Assembly: GCF_016862955.1 (NCBI RefSeq)
Contig: NZ_BONY01000010.1
Span: forward strand, 124,001-188,000
Direction of reading: 5' to 3'
DNA from: Rhizocola hellebori
GTDB taxonomy: Bacteria > Actinomycetota > Actinomycetes > Mycobacteriales > Micromonosporaceae
DNA: 64,000 nucleotides
A program made the translations under genes and the position numbers. Shown here one piece after another: positions 51,237 to 58,927 of the stretch; position 1 is the stretch's first letter, and each line of letters begins with the position of its first letter. The notes under the pieces are model-generated. The model searched no databases and had not been told where the DNA came from. It was given only the letters and a program-made list of their open reading frames with translations.

Positions 51237-51629
51237 ATGATCGAACGGCTGACCCATGAATGGCGACGAGAGACCGCGGAGCAGGAGGCGGCGATCGCCG
51301 CAGGAACACTATCGCCAGCCGACGCGTATGCGCTGACCGCTTTCCCGCCGGCTTTCGTGGCTGCGGTGGACGTCGCCTTGGCCGAATATGAGCAGGAGAT
51401 CGCAAGTCTGAGTCCTCCGACAGACGAAGCCGTTTGGGCCGCGGTCGAACGGGTCGTGCTCGCCCTCAACGACATCGACCTGAACTTCGGCCTCCACATC
51501 GAGACCATCACCCGAGAAGAACTGAGCGAATACATCGAAGCGGTGCTCACCGATGCGGGCATCGATGTCGATGCGCTGCTGGAGCGCCGCGGCGTTGACG
51601 AAGTCGCCGGGGAGTGGCGGGAGTGGTAA
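51237..51629 (+). CDS. Acidic hypothetical protein
   Basis: 130 residues from ATG 51237; the frame open to 51159 has no site. Strongly acidic and helical (ERLTHEWRRETAEQEAAIAAGTLSPADAYALTAFPPAFVAAVDVALAEYEQEI, ALNDIDLNFGLHIETITREELSEYIEAVL). The highly charged compact form recalls small immunity-type proteins, but no toxin gene is next to it and I would not name it so. Family not recognised. Confidence 0.65.
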   Translation: MIERLTHEWRRETAEQEAAIAAGTLSPADAYALTAFPPAFVAAVDVALAEYEQEIASLSPPTDEAVWAAVERVVLALNDIDLNFGLHIETITREELSEYIEAVLTDAGIDVDALLERRGVDEVAGEWREW

Positions 51630-51658
51630 CTGTGCTTCGGTTTACGCAGTCGCCTCGA

Positions 51659-53299
51659 TCAGTAAGGAAGGGTGATGGTGACAGTGGTGCCGGCCCCGAT
51701 TTGGCTGACCGCGCCGACCGTTCCACCGTGGTCGAGGACGAGCTGGCGGGCGATGGCCAGGCCTAGCCCGCTGCCGCCGGTGCGCCGGCTGCGGGCGGTG
51801 TCCGATCGCCAGAAACGGTCGAAGATGTGCGGCAGGTCCGCCTCGGCTATTCCGGTGCCCGTGTCGGCGACCTCGATGACGGCGTGGGAGGTGGAGGCCA
51901 CCGCGCGCAGGGTGACCGTGCCGCCCGGTGGGGAGTGCTTGCAGGCGTTGCTGAGCAGGTTGCCGATGACCTGACGGATCCGGTCGGGATCGGCTTCCAG
52001 GTAGATGGGTGTGGGGCAGTCGATGACCAGGCGGATGCCGGCCGGCTCGGCGATGGCGATGTGGGCGACGCGGCAGGTTTCGAGCAGCTCGCCGAGATCT
52101 ATCCGGTGCCGTTGGTAGGCGAGGACTCCCGCTTCGGCCAGGGCCAGCTCTTGGAGGTCGTCGACGATTCGTTGCTGCAGAACGGCTTCGTCGTGCAGCG
52201 AGGCAAAGATGGCGGGGTCGGCCGCGATGACGCCGTCCTTGAGCGCTTCGAGATAGCCGCGCAGGTTGGCCAGGGGAGTACGCAGTTCGTGGGCCACGTC
52301 GGCGATGAGGCGGCGCTGGCGTTCCTCGGCGCGTTGCAGCGAGTCGGCCATCTGGTTGAAGGAATGGGCCATCGCCGTGAGCTCGTCGTTGCCCACGAGC
52401 GGCACCCGCCGGTCAAGCTGGCCCAAGGCCAGCTGGCGGGTCGCGTGGGTGATCAGGGTGACCGGGCGCAGCACCCGATGGCTCAACAGCATGGTGGCGG
52501 CGATGGCCAGAACGGCGACGAGGGCCGCCGCGGCGAGGATCGGCCCGGCCGGCGCCTGCGGCTCGTTCACTGCGCCGAGCTGGAGCTGCAGCGGCACCGG
52601 CGCGTCGGACGCGGTGCGGTCGGCGAAGGCGACGCGCAGGCAGGCCAGCCGATCGACGCTCCCGTCGCAGGTTTGGGCCGCGGCCATGTCGGCGGCGCGC
52701 TGTCCTTCGCTTGTCTGGATGGCGAAGGCGTTGCAGTCATTGAGGACGGAACGGAACCTGACCGGATCTGTCAGGCGCAGCTGGCGTTCGGCCGGAAGCA
52801 GCCGGGGGATGCCGTTGAAGAGCCCGTTGACACTCATCGTGACCTCTGCGGCGGTGAGGCAGGCGGCCCGGCGCACGTCGATGCGGTAGTTCGTTATCGC
52901 GGTCGTGGTGATTTTGATGGCGAGCTTCAGGTCCTGCTCGGCGATCTCCAGAACGGGCCGCGGGTTCACCCAGTACGTCGGGGCCTTCGGCGTGCGGGCT
53001 GTCCGCCCGGCGATGGTGTCGCTGTCGACGATGACCTCGCCAACCTCGGTGACCAGGCGGATGCGCTGCCCTGTCGTCTGGGACAGGTTCTCGACCGTGG
53101 CGGGCACGCCCTGCCAGGTGCCCTGGGCCTGGCCGTAACCGGCGAGCGTGCTGATGATCGTCTCGATGTCCCGTTCGCTGGCCACCGTCGCGTCGGCCAC
53201 CTGTGCTGTGGTGATGGTCAGGGTGAGCCAGGCGGTCGCCCCGGTCGCGATGGCGACCACGAGCGTGACCCACCCGAGGACCCGCAGCCGGAATCTCAC
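51659..53299 (-). CDS. Sensor histidine kinase
   Basis: 546 residues. Membrane helix at 7-30, a 220-residue extracellular sensor region with cysteines at 147, 189, 211 and 220, a second helix at 253-273, HAMP (HRVLRPVTLITHATRQLALG), HisKA with H337 in LIADVAHELRTPLANL, and HATPase with N-box VIGNLLSNACKHS and GTGIAEADLPHIFDRF. Its signal is unknown. The GTGA overlap with the response regulator gene makes a two-component unit in the order regulator-kinase. Confidence 0.95.
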   Translation of the reverse strand: MRFRLRVLGWVTLVVAIATGATAWLTLTITTAQVADATVASERDIETIISTLAGYGQAQGTWQGVPATVENLSQTTGQRIRLVTEVGEVIVDSDTIAGRTARTPKAPTYWVNPRPVLEIAEQDLKLAIKITTTAITNYRIDVRRAACLTAAEVTMSVNGLFNGIPRLLPAERQLRLTDPVRFRSVLNDCNAFAIQTSEGQRAADMAAAQTCDGSVDRLACLRVAFADRTASDAPVPLQLQLGAVNEPQAPAGPILAAAALVAVLAIAATMLLSHRVLRPVTLITHATRQLALGQLDRRVPLVGNDELTAMAHSFNQMADSLQRAEERQRRLIADVAHELRTPLANLRGYLEALKDGVIAADPAIFASLHDEAVLQQRIVDDLQELALAEAGVLAYQRHRIDLGELLETCRVAHIAIAEPAGIRLVIDCPTPIYLEADPDRIRQVIGNLLSNACKHSPPGGTVTLRAVASTSHAVIEVADTGTGIAEADLPHIFDRFWRSDTARSRRTGGSGLGLAIARQLVLDHGGTVGAVSQIGAGTTVTITLPY

Positions 53300-53982
53300 G
53301 GCAGCGGAAGCCGGTAGCCGCGGCCGTGGACAGTTTGGACGTAGCGGGGAACGGCCGGATCGGGCTCGATTTTGCGCCGCAGGTTCATCACGTGCGCGTC
53401 GACTGTGCGCTCAAGCACGTAGTGGTCGAAGCCGAAGGCGAGGTCGATGATCTGCGCGCGGGTATAGGCCCGCCCGGGTTCGCGGGCCAGCACCTCGATG
53501 ATGCCGAACTCCTTGGCCGTCAAGGTGATCGGCTTGCCCGCGACGCGCACCTCGAAGCGCCCCGCGTCCACCTCGATGTCACCCACCACGGTCACCTGCG
53601 CGCTGGTGGAGGTCATCGCGCCGGAGCGGCGCAGCAAGGCCCGCACGCGCGCGGCCATTTCCCGCGGGCTGAACGGCTTGGTGAGGTAGTCGTCGGCCCC
53701 GATGTCCAGGCCCAGCAGCACATCGTTCTCGGCGGTGCGCGCGGTCACCAGCATGATGGGCACATCGGACTCGGCGCGCAGGATCCGGCAGACGTCGAGG
53801 CCGTCAACAGCGGGCATCATCACATCGAGGACCATCAGGTCGGGCCGGCGCTCCCGGGCCGCCTCCAGCGCGGCCCGCCCATCGTGCACGACCAGCACGC
53901 TGTGTCCGTCGCGTTCCAGGTACACCTTGATGAGGTTGGCCTGTTTGGGGTCGTCCTCGGCCACCACGACCCGTGCGCCCAT
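53296..53982 (-). CDS. OmpR-family response regulator
   Basis: 228 residues from ATG 53982 (an ATG at 54015 adds 11). Receiver: acidic ED/D 10-11, phospho-acceptor D53 in LMVLDVMMP, T in LVTAR, K in YLTKPFSP. The C-terminal winged helix (ITLTAKEFGIIEVLAREPGRAYTRAQII and AHVMNLRRKIEPDPAVPRYVQTVHGRGYRL) is complete. It works with the kinase encoded 4 nt overlapped downstream and is divergent from asnB. Confidence 0.95.
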   Translation of the reverse strand: MGARVVVAEDDPKQANLIKVYLERDGHSVLVVHDGRAALEAARERRPDLMVLDVMMPAVDGLDVCRILRAESDVPIMLVTARTAENDVLLGLDIGADDYLTKPFSPREMAARVRALLRRSGAMTSTSAQVTVVGDIEVDAGRFEVRVAGKPITLTAKEFGIIEVLAREPGRAYTRAQIIDLAFGFDHYVLERTVDAHVMNLRRKIEPDPAVPRYVQTVHGRGYRLPLP

Positions 53983-54139
53983 CGTCAAACCGTCCCTGTC
54001 GCATTCATGCACCAAGCAGGCACCACCGGCGATGAAGATTGTGTGAAGCCGCCGTCAAGGCGCGATGCGGCGTTGGCATGCACCGCATCGTCGACATTTC
54101 TTGAAATTTTCTTCACCACTGGGATCACACGATAGCCCG
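53983..54139. promoter_or_regulatory. Divergent promoter region: two-component system / asnB
   Basis: The 157-bp gap has an AT-rich element TTTCTTGAAATTTTC at 54097-54111, with the GAAATTTTC palindrome and a TTGAAA -35-like hexamer, 30 bp upstream of asnB. It is a candidate binding site for the regulator encoded alongside. Confidence 0.4.
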
Positions 54140-56068
54140 ATGTGTGGATTCGTGGTGCATGCCGCCTGCCTGGCGGCCTCGGCTCAGGAACCTGCTGCGT
54201 GTGACCTGACCAGCCGGGTACGGCTGCTGGACCATCGCGGCCCCGACGACCTGCAGACCGCCTGCCTGCCCGGCGGGATCTGCTTCGGCTTCGCCCGCCT
54301 GGCCATCATCGACCGCGCCGGCAGCGCCCAGCCGCTGACCTATCCGGCGAGCGGGCCGCAGGCCGGGCGCTGGACCCTGGTCTACAACGGCGAGCTCTAC
54401 AACTATCGGGAGCTTCGGGAGGAACTGGGCCGCGAACACGGCGCGGTTTTCGCCACCGATGGCGATGCGGAGGTCTTCGCCGCTGTCCTGAATTTCTGGG
54501 GCCCCGAAGGCCTACACCGTCTTCGCGGCATGTTCGCTTACGCCGCTTGGGATTCGCACGAGAAGGTGCTGCACGCCGGCCGGGATCCGTTCGGCATCAA
54601 ACCGCTCTACTATCAGGTCACCTCGGGCGGAGTGTGGCTTGCCAGCGAAGGCAAGGCTTTGCCGGGTACCGATGACAGGCTCGACATCGAGGCGCTGTCC
54701 TACTACCTGACGATGCAATATGTGCCCGAGCCCTACACGCTGGATATGTCGGTGCGGCGGCTGGGCGCCGGGTCACGCCTCGTCTGGCGGCCGGGCGCAC
54801 AGATGGAGGTCATTCGCTACAACAGGCCCGCTTTCCGGCCCCAGCCCGGATTGGCCCTCGAGCAGGCGACGAGGCGGATCCGGGATGCGCTGCGCGACAG
54901 TGTTCGGGCGCACCTGGTCGCCGACGTCCCGGTGGGCGCCTTCCTTTCCAGCGGCATAGACTCCGCCGCTGTCGTGGCGTTCGCCAGGGAACACCATAGC
55001 GACCTCACCGTCTTCAGCGCCGGTTTCGACATTTCTGGGTACTCGGAAATCGAACTCGCCGAACAGACCGCCCGTCATCTGGGGGTGCGGCTGGTGCCCA
55101 CCGTCGTCACCGAGCAGGATGTCCTTCGCGAGCTGCCGCGCATCATCTGGCACCTCGACGATCCGGTGGCCGACCCGGCGCTGGTGCCGCTGTACTTCTT
55201 GGCGCGCAACGCTTCACGACAGGTGAAGGTGGTGCTTTCGGGCGAGGGCGCCGACGAGCTGTTCGCCGGCTACCGCATCTACCGTGAGCCCTTCGCGCTG
55301 GCACCGGTGCGGCGGCTGCCACCTTACCTCCAAAGTGGACTGCGCCGTCTCTCGGCTGCGATGCCGGAAGGTGTGCGCGGCAAGAGCTATCTGAATCGCG
55401 CCACCACGCCGATCGAGGCGCGCTACTACGGCAACGCGCGCATCTTCGACGATGAGCAGAAGGCCGCCCTGATCGGACATCTCGGCCTGCCCGCCTCGCA
55501 CCGTGCGCTGACCGCGGCGGCCTACGCCGAGGCCGCCGACCTGGATGACGCCACCACCATGCAATACGTCGACCTGCAGACGTGGCTGCCCGGCGACATT
55601 CTCACCAAGGCCGACCGGATGACGATGGCGCATTCGCTGGAGCTGCGGGTGCCCTTCCTCGACCAGCACGTCTTCGCCGCCGCCGCCTGTCTTCCGCCGG
55701 AGCTGAAACTGCCGCCGGGACGCGCGGTCACCAAATACGCCCTGCGCCAGGCACTCAGGCACGTTGTCCCGCCCTTTGTCGTCGACCGGCCCAAGCTGGG
55801 ATTCCCGACCCCGACCGCGCACTGGCTGCGCGGCGAGCTCGGCGAGTGGACGCGGGAGATTTTCGACTCGTCGGGCGCAGGCGAGCTGCTGAACCTCGAC
55901 TACGCGCGGCGGCTGCTGGCAGCTCACCGGCGCCGCGACGCCGACCACGCCCGCAGGCTGTGGACCCTGCTCACCTTTTGCCTGTGGCATGCCGTGTTCG
56001 TCGAAAATAGATTCGGCGAGTCGATCCCGCCGCGATCTCAGGAGTCGCTCCACTTGCCAACTCATTGA
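54140..56068 (+). CDS. asnB: Asparagine synthase (glutamine-hydrolysing)
   Basis: 642 residues, the normal AsnB size. Cys2 in MCGFVVHAA is the glutaminase nucleophile, with LDHRGPDD, TLVYNGELYNYRELR and FATDGDAEVF of the amidotransferase domain. The synthetase domain has the PP-loop GAFLSSGIDSAAVVAFA, VLSGEGADELFAGY and DILTKADRMTMAHSLELRVPFLD. It makes asparagine (or amidates a natural-product acid) from ATP and glutamine. The usual MCGI start is MCGF. Followed after 9 nt by a small membrane protein. Confidence 0.95.
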   Translation: MCGFVVHAACLAASAQEPAACDLTSRVRLLDHRGPDDLQTACLPGGICFGFARLAIIDRAGSAQPLTYPASGPQAGRWTLVYNGELYNYRELREELGREHGAVFATDGDAEVFAAVLNFWGPEGLHRLRGMFAYAAWDSHEKVLHAGRDPFGIKPLYYQVTSGGVWLASEGKALPGTDDRLDIEALSYYLTMQYVPEPYTLDMSVRRLGAGSRLVWRPGAQMEVIRYNRPAFRPQPGLALEQATRRIRDALRDSVRAHLVADVPVGAFLSSGIDSAAVVAFAREHHSDLTVFSAGFDISGYSEIELAEQTARHLGVRLVPTVVTEQDVLRELPRIIWHLDDPVADPALVPLYFLARNASRQVKVVLSGEGADELFAGYRIYREPFALAPVRRLPPYLQSGLRRLSAAMPEGVRGKSYLNRATTPIEARYYGNARIFDDEQKAALIGHLGLPASHRALTAAAYAEAADLDDATTMQYVDLQTWLPGDILTKADRMTMAHSLELRVPFLDQHVFAAAACLPPELKLPPGRAVTKYALRQALRHVVPPFVVDRPKLGFPTPTAHWLRGELGEWTREIFDSSGAGELLNLDYARRLLAAHRRRDADHARRLWTLLTFCLWHAVFVENRFGESIPPRSQESLHLPTH

Positions 56069-56077
56069 TGTGTCAGA

Positions 56078-56557
56078 GTGCTCACCGTGCCCGTGATGCT
56101 TGGCGTGACGATGCTGCTCGGCTTCGTCGTCGCTATTGTCCCCGTCTTCCCGATCGAGCCGTATGTCATCGGGATGGCGGCGACGACGCATGGCTGGGCG
56201 ATCCCGATCGGCCTGGCTGCCGGGTTGGGACAGGCGGCGGGCAAGACGGTGGTGCTGGTTGGCGCCCGCGGAGCGGTGAAGGCGGCTTGGATTCAGCGGT
56301 TCGCGAGCCGCTGGTCGAGGCCGCCGACCTCGTCGGGCCGGTTCATCCGTCGCGTCTCCGCCGGGCTGGACAGGCCGGTATGGGCTGCGCCGATCGTCTT
56401 CGTCGCAGCCGGTGCAGGCATTCCCCCGCTGGCGATCGTGGTTTTCTACGCGGCCAAGACCCGGATGTCGTGGCTGCTGTTCTTCCTCGTCGCGCTGGCC
56501 GGGCGATCGATCTATTTCACGGCGATCGCTTTGGTACCAAGCCTTTTCCTCGGATAG
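56078..56557 (+). CDS. Small membrane protein of the VTT/DedA-like type
   Basis: 159 residues from GTG 56078. Three or four membrane segments with the signature-like FPIEPYVIGMAATTHGWAIPIGLAAGLGQAAGKTVV and FVAAGAGIPPLAIVVFYAAKTRMSW, the two G/P-rich re-entrant hairpins of VTT-domain (DedA/YqaA) proteins. Probably transports or scrambles lipids. It directly follows asnB (9 nt). Confidence 0.75.
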   Translation: MLTVPVMLGVTMLLGFVVAIVPVFPIEPYVIGMAATTHGWAIPIGLAAGLGQAAGKTVVLVGARGAVKAAWIQRFASRWSRPPTSSGRFIRRVSAGLDRPVWAAPIVFVAAGAGIPPLAIVVFYAAKTRMSWLLFFLVALAGRSIYFTAIALVPSLFLG

Positions 56558-56693
56558 CCAAGCGCGTCCTTCAGTCGATGTCCGGGAGCCGACACGGTCG
56601 AACGCGGCTTTGCCCGGCCGTCACACTCCCCGTCACACGGTGGGCGGTGATCGTGGAGTCCGTTGACCAACGACGGATCACCCGGAGGAAGTT

Positions 56694-57515
56694 GTGAGTA
56701 CGCAAGTCGATGTGCAGGCCGACCAGGCCTTGAAGGCCAAGCACCGGGCATTGTGGGCGCTGGGGGACTATCCCGCGGTGGCCGGCGAGGTGATCGCCGC
56801 GCTCGGGCCGGCGCTGGTGGCCGCCGCCGACATCAAGCAGGGGCAGCGGGTACTGGACGTGGCGGCCGGCTCGGGCAACGCGGCCGTGCCCGCGGCTCGG
56901 GCGGGAGCGCAGGTGGTGGCCAGCGACCTGACCCCGGAGCTGCTGGAGACGGGCCGGCGTCGGGCAGACGGGCTGCCCATCCGGTGGGAGGTCGGCGATG
57001 CCGAGGCGCTGCCCTACGCGGACGGGGAATTCGACACCGTCCTGTCATGTGTGGGCGTGATGTTCGCCCCGCACCACCAGGTGGCCGCGGACGAGCTGGT
57101 CAGGGTGTGCCGCCGCGGGGGGACGATCGCCGTGCTGAGCTGGACGCCGGCCGGGTTCATCGGGCAGATGTTCGCGGTGATGAAGCCTTTCGCGCCGCCA
57201 CCGCCGCTGGGTGCCCAGCCGCCGCCATTGTGGGGCGATGAGCAGCATGTCAGGGCGCTTCTCGGGGATGGCGTCGCGCAGGTGCAGGCGGTGACGGCGT
57301 CGCTGGAGGTGGACCGCTTCGGCAGCGCGCAGGAGTTCCTGACCTTCTTCAAAACCTGCTACGGCCCCACCATCGCCACCTATCGGCACATCGCCGCCGA
57401 GCCGGAGCGGGTTGCCGCGCTCGACCAGGCGCTGATCGAGCTGGCCCGCCGGTACGGCGCGGACACCGGCCGCATGCCGTGGGAGTACCTGCTGCTGCGG
57501 GCGAGCCGAGCATGA
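56694..57515 (+). CDS. Class I SAM-dependent methyltransferase
   Basis: 273 residues from GTG 56694 (GAGGAAG upstream). SAM motif I LDVAAGSGNAAVPAARAGAQVVASD, acidic loop EVGDAEALPYADGEFDTVLSCVGVMFAPHHQ, and LVRVCRRGGTIAVLSWTP. Substrate unknown. Its TGA overlaps the ATG of the next gene, forming a coupled set with the fusion methyltransferase and the SARP gene. Confidence 0.92.
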   Translation: MSTQVDVQADQALKAKHRALWALGDYPAVAGEVIAALGPALVAAADIKQGQRVLDVAAGSGNAAVPAARAGAQVVASDLTPELLETGRRRADGLPIRWEVGDAEALPYADGEFDTVLSCVGVMFAPHHQVAADELVRVCRRGGTIAVLSWTPAGFIGQMFAVMKPFAPPPPLGAQPPPLWGDEQHVRALLGDGVAQVQAVTASLEVDRFGSAQEFLTFFKTCYGPTIATYRHIAAEPERVAALDQALIELARRYGADTGRMPWEYLLLRASRA

Positions 57516-58927
57516 GCATCCCTGGCGGCGAGCCGCAATGGACGCTGCCGGACGCGGGCTGGGGCCGCAGGGCGGCAGACGCCGCGACCCTGCATGAGCC
57601 CCAGAACATCCGGGAGTATGTTGCGGTGCACCAGCATTTGAGGGTTGGCGCCGGTACCCGTCTGCTGGATGTGGCCTGTGGCGCCGGGCTCGCGGTGGAA
57701 CTGGCCGCCGCCAGAGGTGCCACAGTGGCAGGAATCGATGCGTCGGCGCGTCTGCTCGCCGTCGCCCGCGACCGCAATCGCGGGGCCGACCTCAGGGTTG
57801 GCGACATGCGCGCCTTACCTTGGGGCGACGGCGAATTCGATGTGGTGACCAGCTTTCGCGGCATCTGGGGCACGACGCCGGAGGTTCTCGACGAGGTGCG
57901 GCGGGTTTTGCGGCCCGGCGGGCTGCTGGGGCTCACGGTGTGGGGCCGCGTCAAGGCGTCACCCGGCGCTTGGGCGTTGCGCCCGTTCCTGTGGGCTCAG
58001 ACAGCACAGGTCGCCCACCAGGCGGCGATGAACAGTCTGGGCAGGCCCGGGGTCGGCGAAGAACTGCTTACCCGCCACGGGTTCGAGGCGGTCAGGCGGG
58101 TCGACATCCCTTTCGTGTGGGAGTTCGCCGATCCGGAGTCGTTCGCCCGGGCGGTGGCCTGCACCGGGCCGGGGTACGAGGCGATCCAGGCCGTTGGCGA
58201 GCAGCGTTTCCTGGAGGATGCGGCACGGCTGGCCGCAGAACATGCTCGAGACGGGCTGCCGCTGCGAGCTGAGATCAACCTGGTCGGCTTTCTCGCCCGA
58301 GCCCCGGCGCCGGCCGTTCCCGCGTCGTCGTTTCTGGCCGAGCCGGCGCAGCTGAGCGACAGGGCACGCAGCGCGTACGCCGACGACAGCGCCGAGTTAG
58401 GGTACGTCATGAACGCCACCCGGATGTGGGCCAACGACACCGAAGCATTGGAGCTGCTTTTCAAAGCCCTCGGCCGGGTCACCAAGACAGCCGGCCTGAC
58501 CGTGCGCGATCGCGGCATCCTGGTCACCGCGGCCGCCTCCACACTGGGCGACTCCTACTGCGCCCTGGCCTGGGGCGGCAAGCTGGCAGCGGCGGCATCC
58601 GCACAGCTGAGCGCGGGCGTGATCGCCGGTGATGACGGCCTTCTGGACGATCGGGAGCGGGCACTGGCCAGGTGGGCCCGCCAGGTCGCCGCCGACCCGA
58701 ACGCCACCAACGCCTCCGACGTGCAGCCGCTGCGCGAGGCGGGCTACACCGAGGCGCAGATCCTGGCGATCACGGCCTACGTCGCGTTGCGGGTCGCCTT
58801 CTCCACGATCAACGACGCGCTGGGCGCCGTGCCCGACTGGCAGTTGCGCACCACGACACCCGAGGCGGTGCTGCGATCGGTCACCTTCGGCCGCGTCGCC
58901 GCACTGTCCGCATCGGACAGTTCGTGA
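57512..58927 (+). CDS. Methyltransferase fused to a carboxymuconolactone decarboxylase-like domain
   Basis: 471 residues from ATG 57512. Residues 1-265 are a second class I methyltransferase (RLLDVACGAGLAVELAAARGATVAGID, LRVGDMRALPWGDGEFDVVTSFRGIWG). Residues about 285-471 follow the AhpD/carboxymuconolactone decarboxylase fold (YVMNATRMWANDTEALELLFKALGRVTK, LTVRDRGILVTAAASTLGDSYCALAWGGKLA, EAGYTEAQILAITAYVALRVAFSTINDALG). The active loop has one cysteine (DSYCALAWG); the second Cys or His expected three residues on is missing, so peroxidase-type redox chemistry is doubtful. Overlaps both neighbours by 4 nt (ATGA, GTGA). Confidence 0.85.
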   Translation: MSIPGGEPQWTLPDAGWGRRAADAATLHEPQNIREYVAVHQHLRVGAGTRLLDVACGAGLAVELAAARGATVAGIDASARLLAVARDRNRGADLRVGDMRALPWGDGEFDVVTSFRGIWGTTPEVLDEVRRVLRPGGLLGLTVWGRVKASPGAWALRPFLWAQTAQVAHQAAMNSLGRPGVGEELLTRHGFEAVRRVDIPFVWEFADPESFARAVACTGPGYEAIQAVGEQRFLEDAARLAAEHARDGLPLRAEINLVGFLARAPAPAVPASSFLAEPAQLSDRARSAYADDSAELGYVMNATRMWANDTEALELLFKALGRVTKTAGLTVRDRGILVTAAASTLGDSYCALAWGGKLAAAASAQLSAGVIAGDDGLLDDRERALARWARQVAADPNATNASDVQPLREAGYTEAQILAITAYVALRVAFSTINDALGAVPDWQLRTTTPEAVLRSVTFGRVAALSASDSS

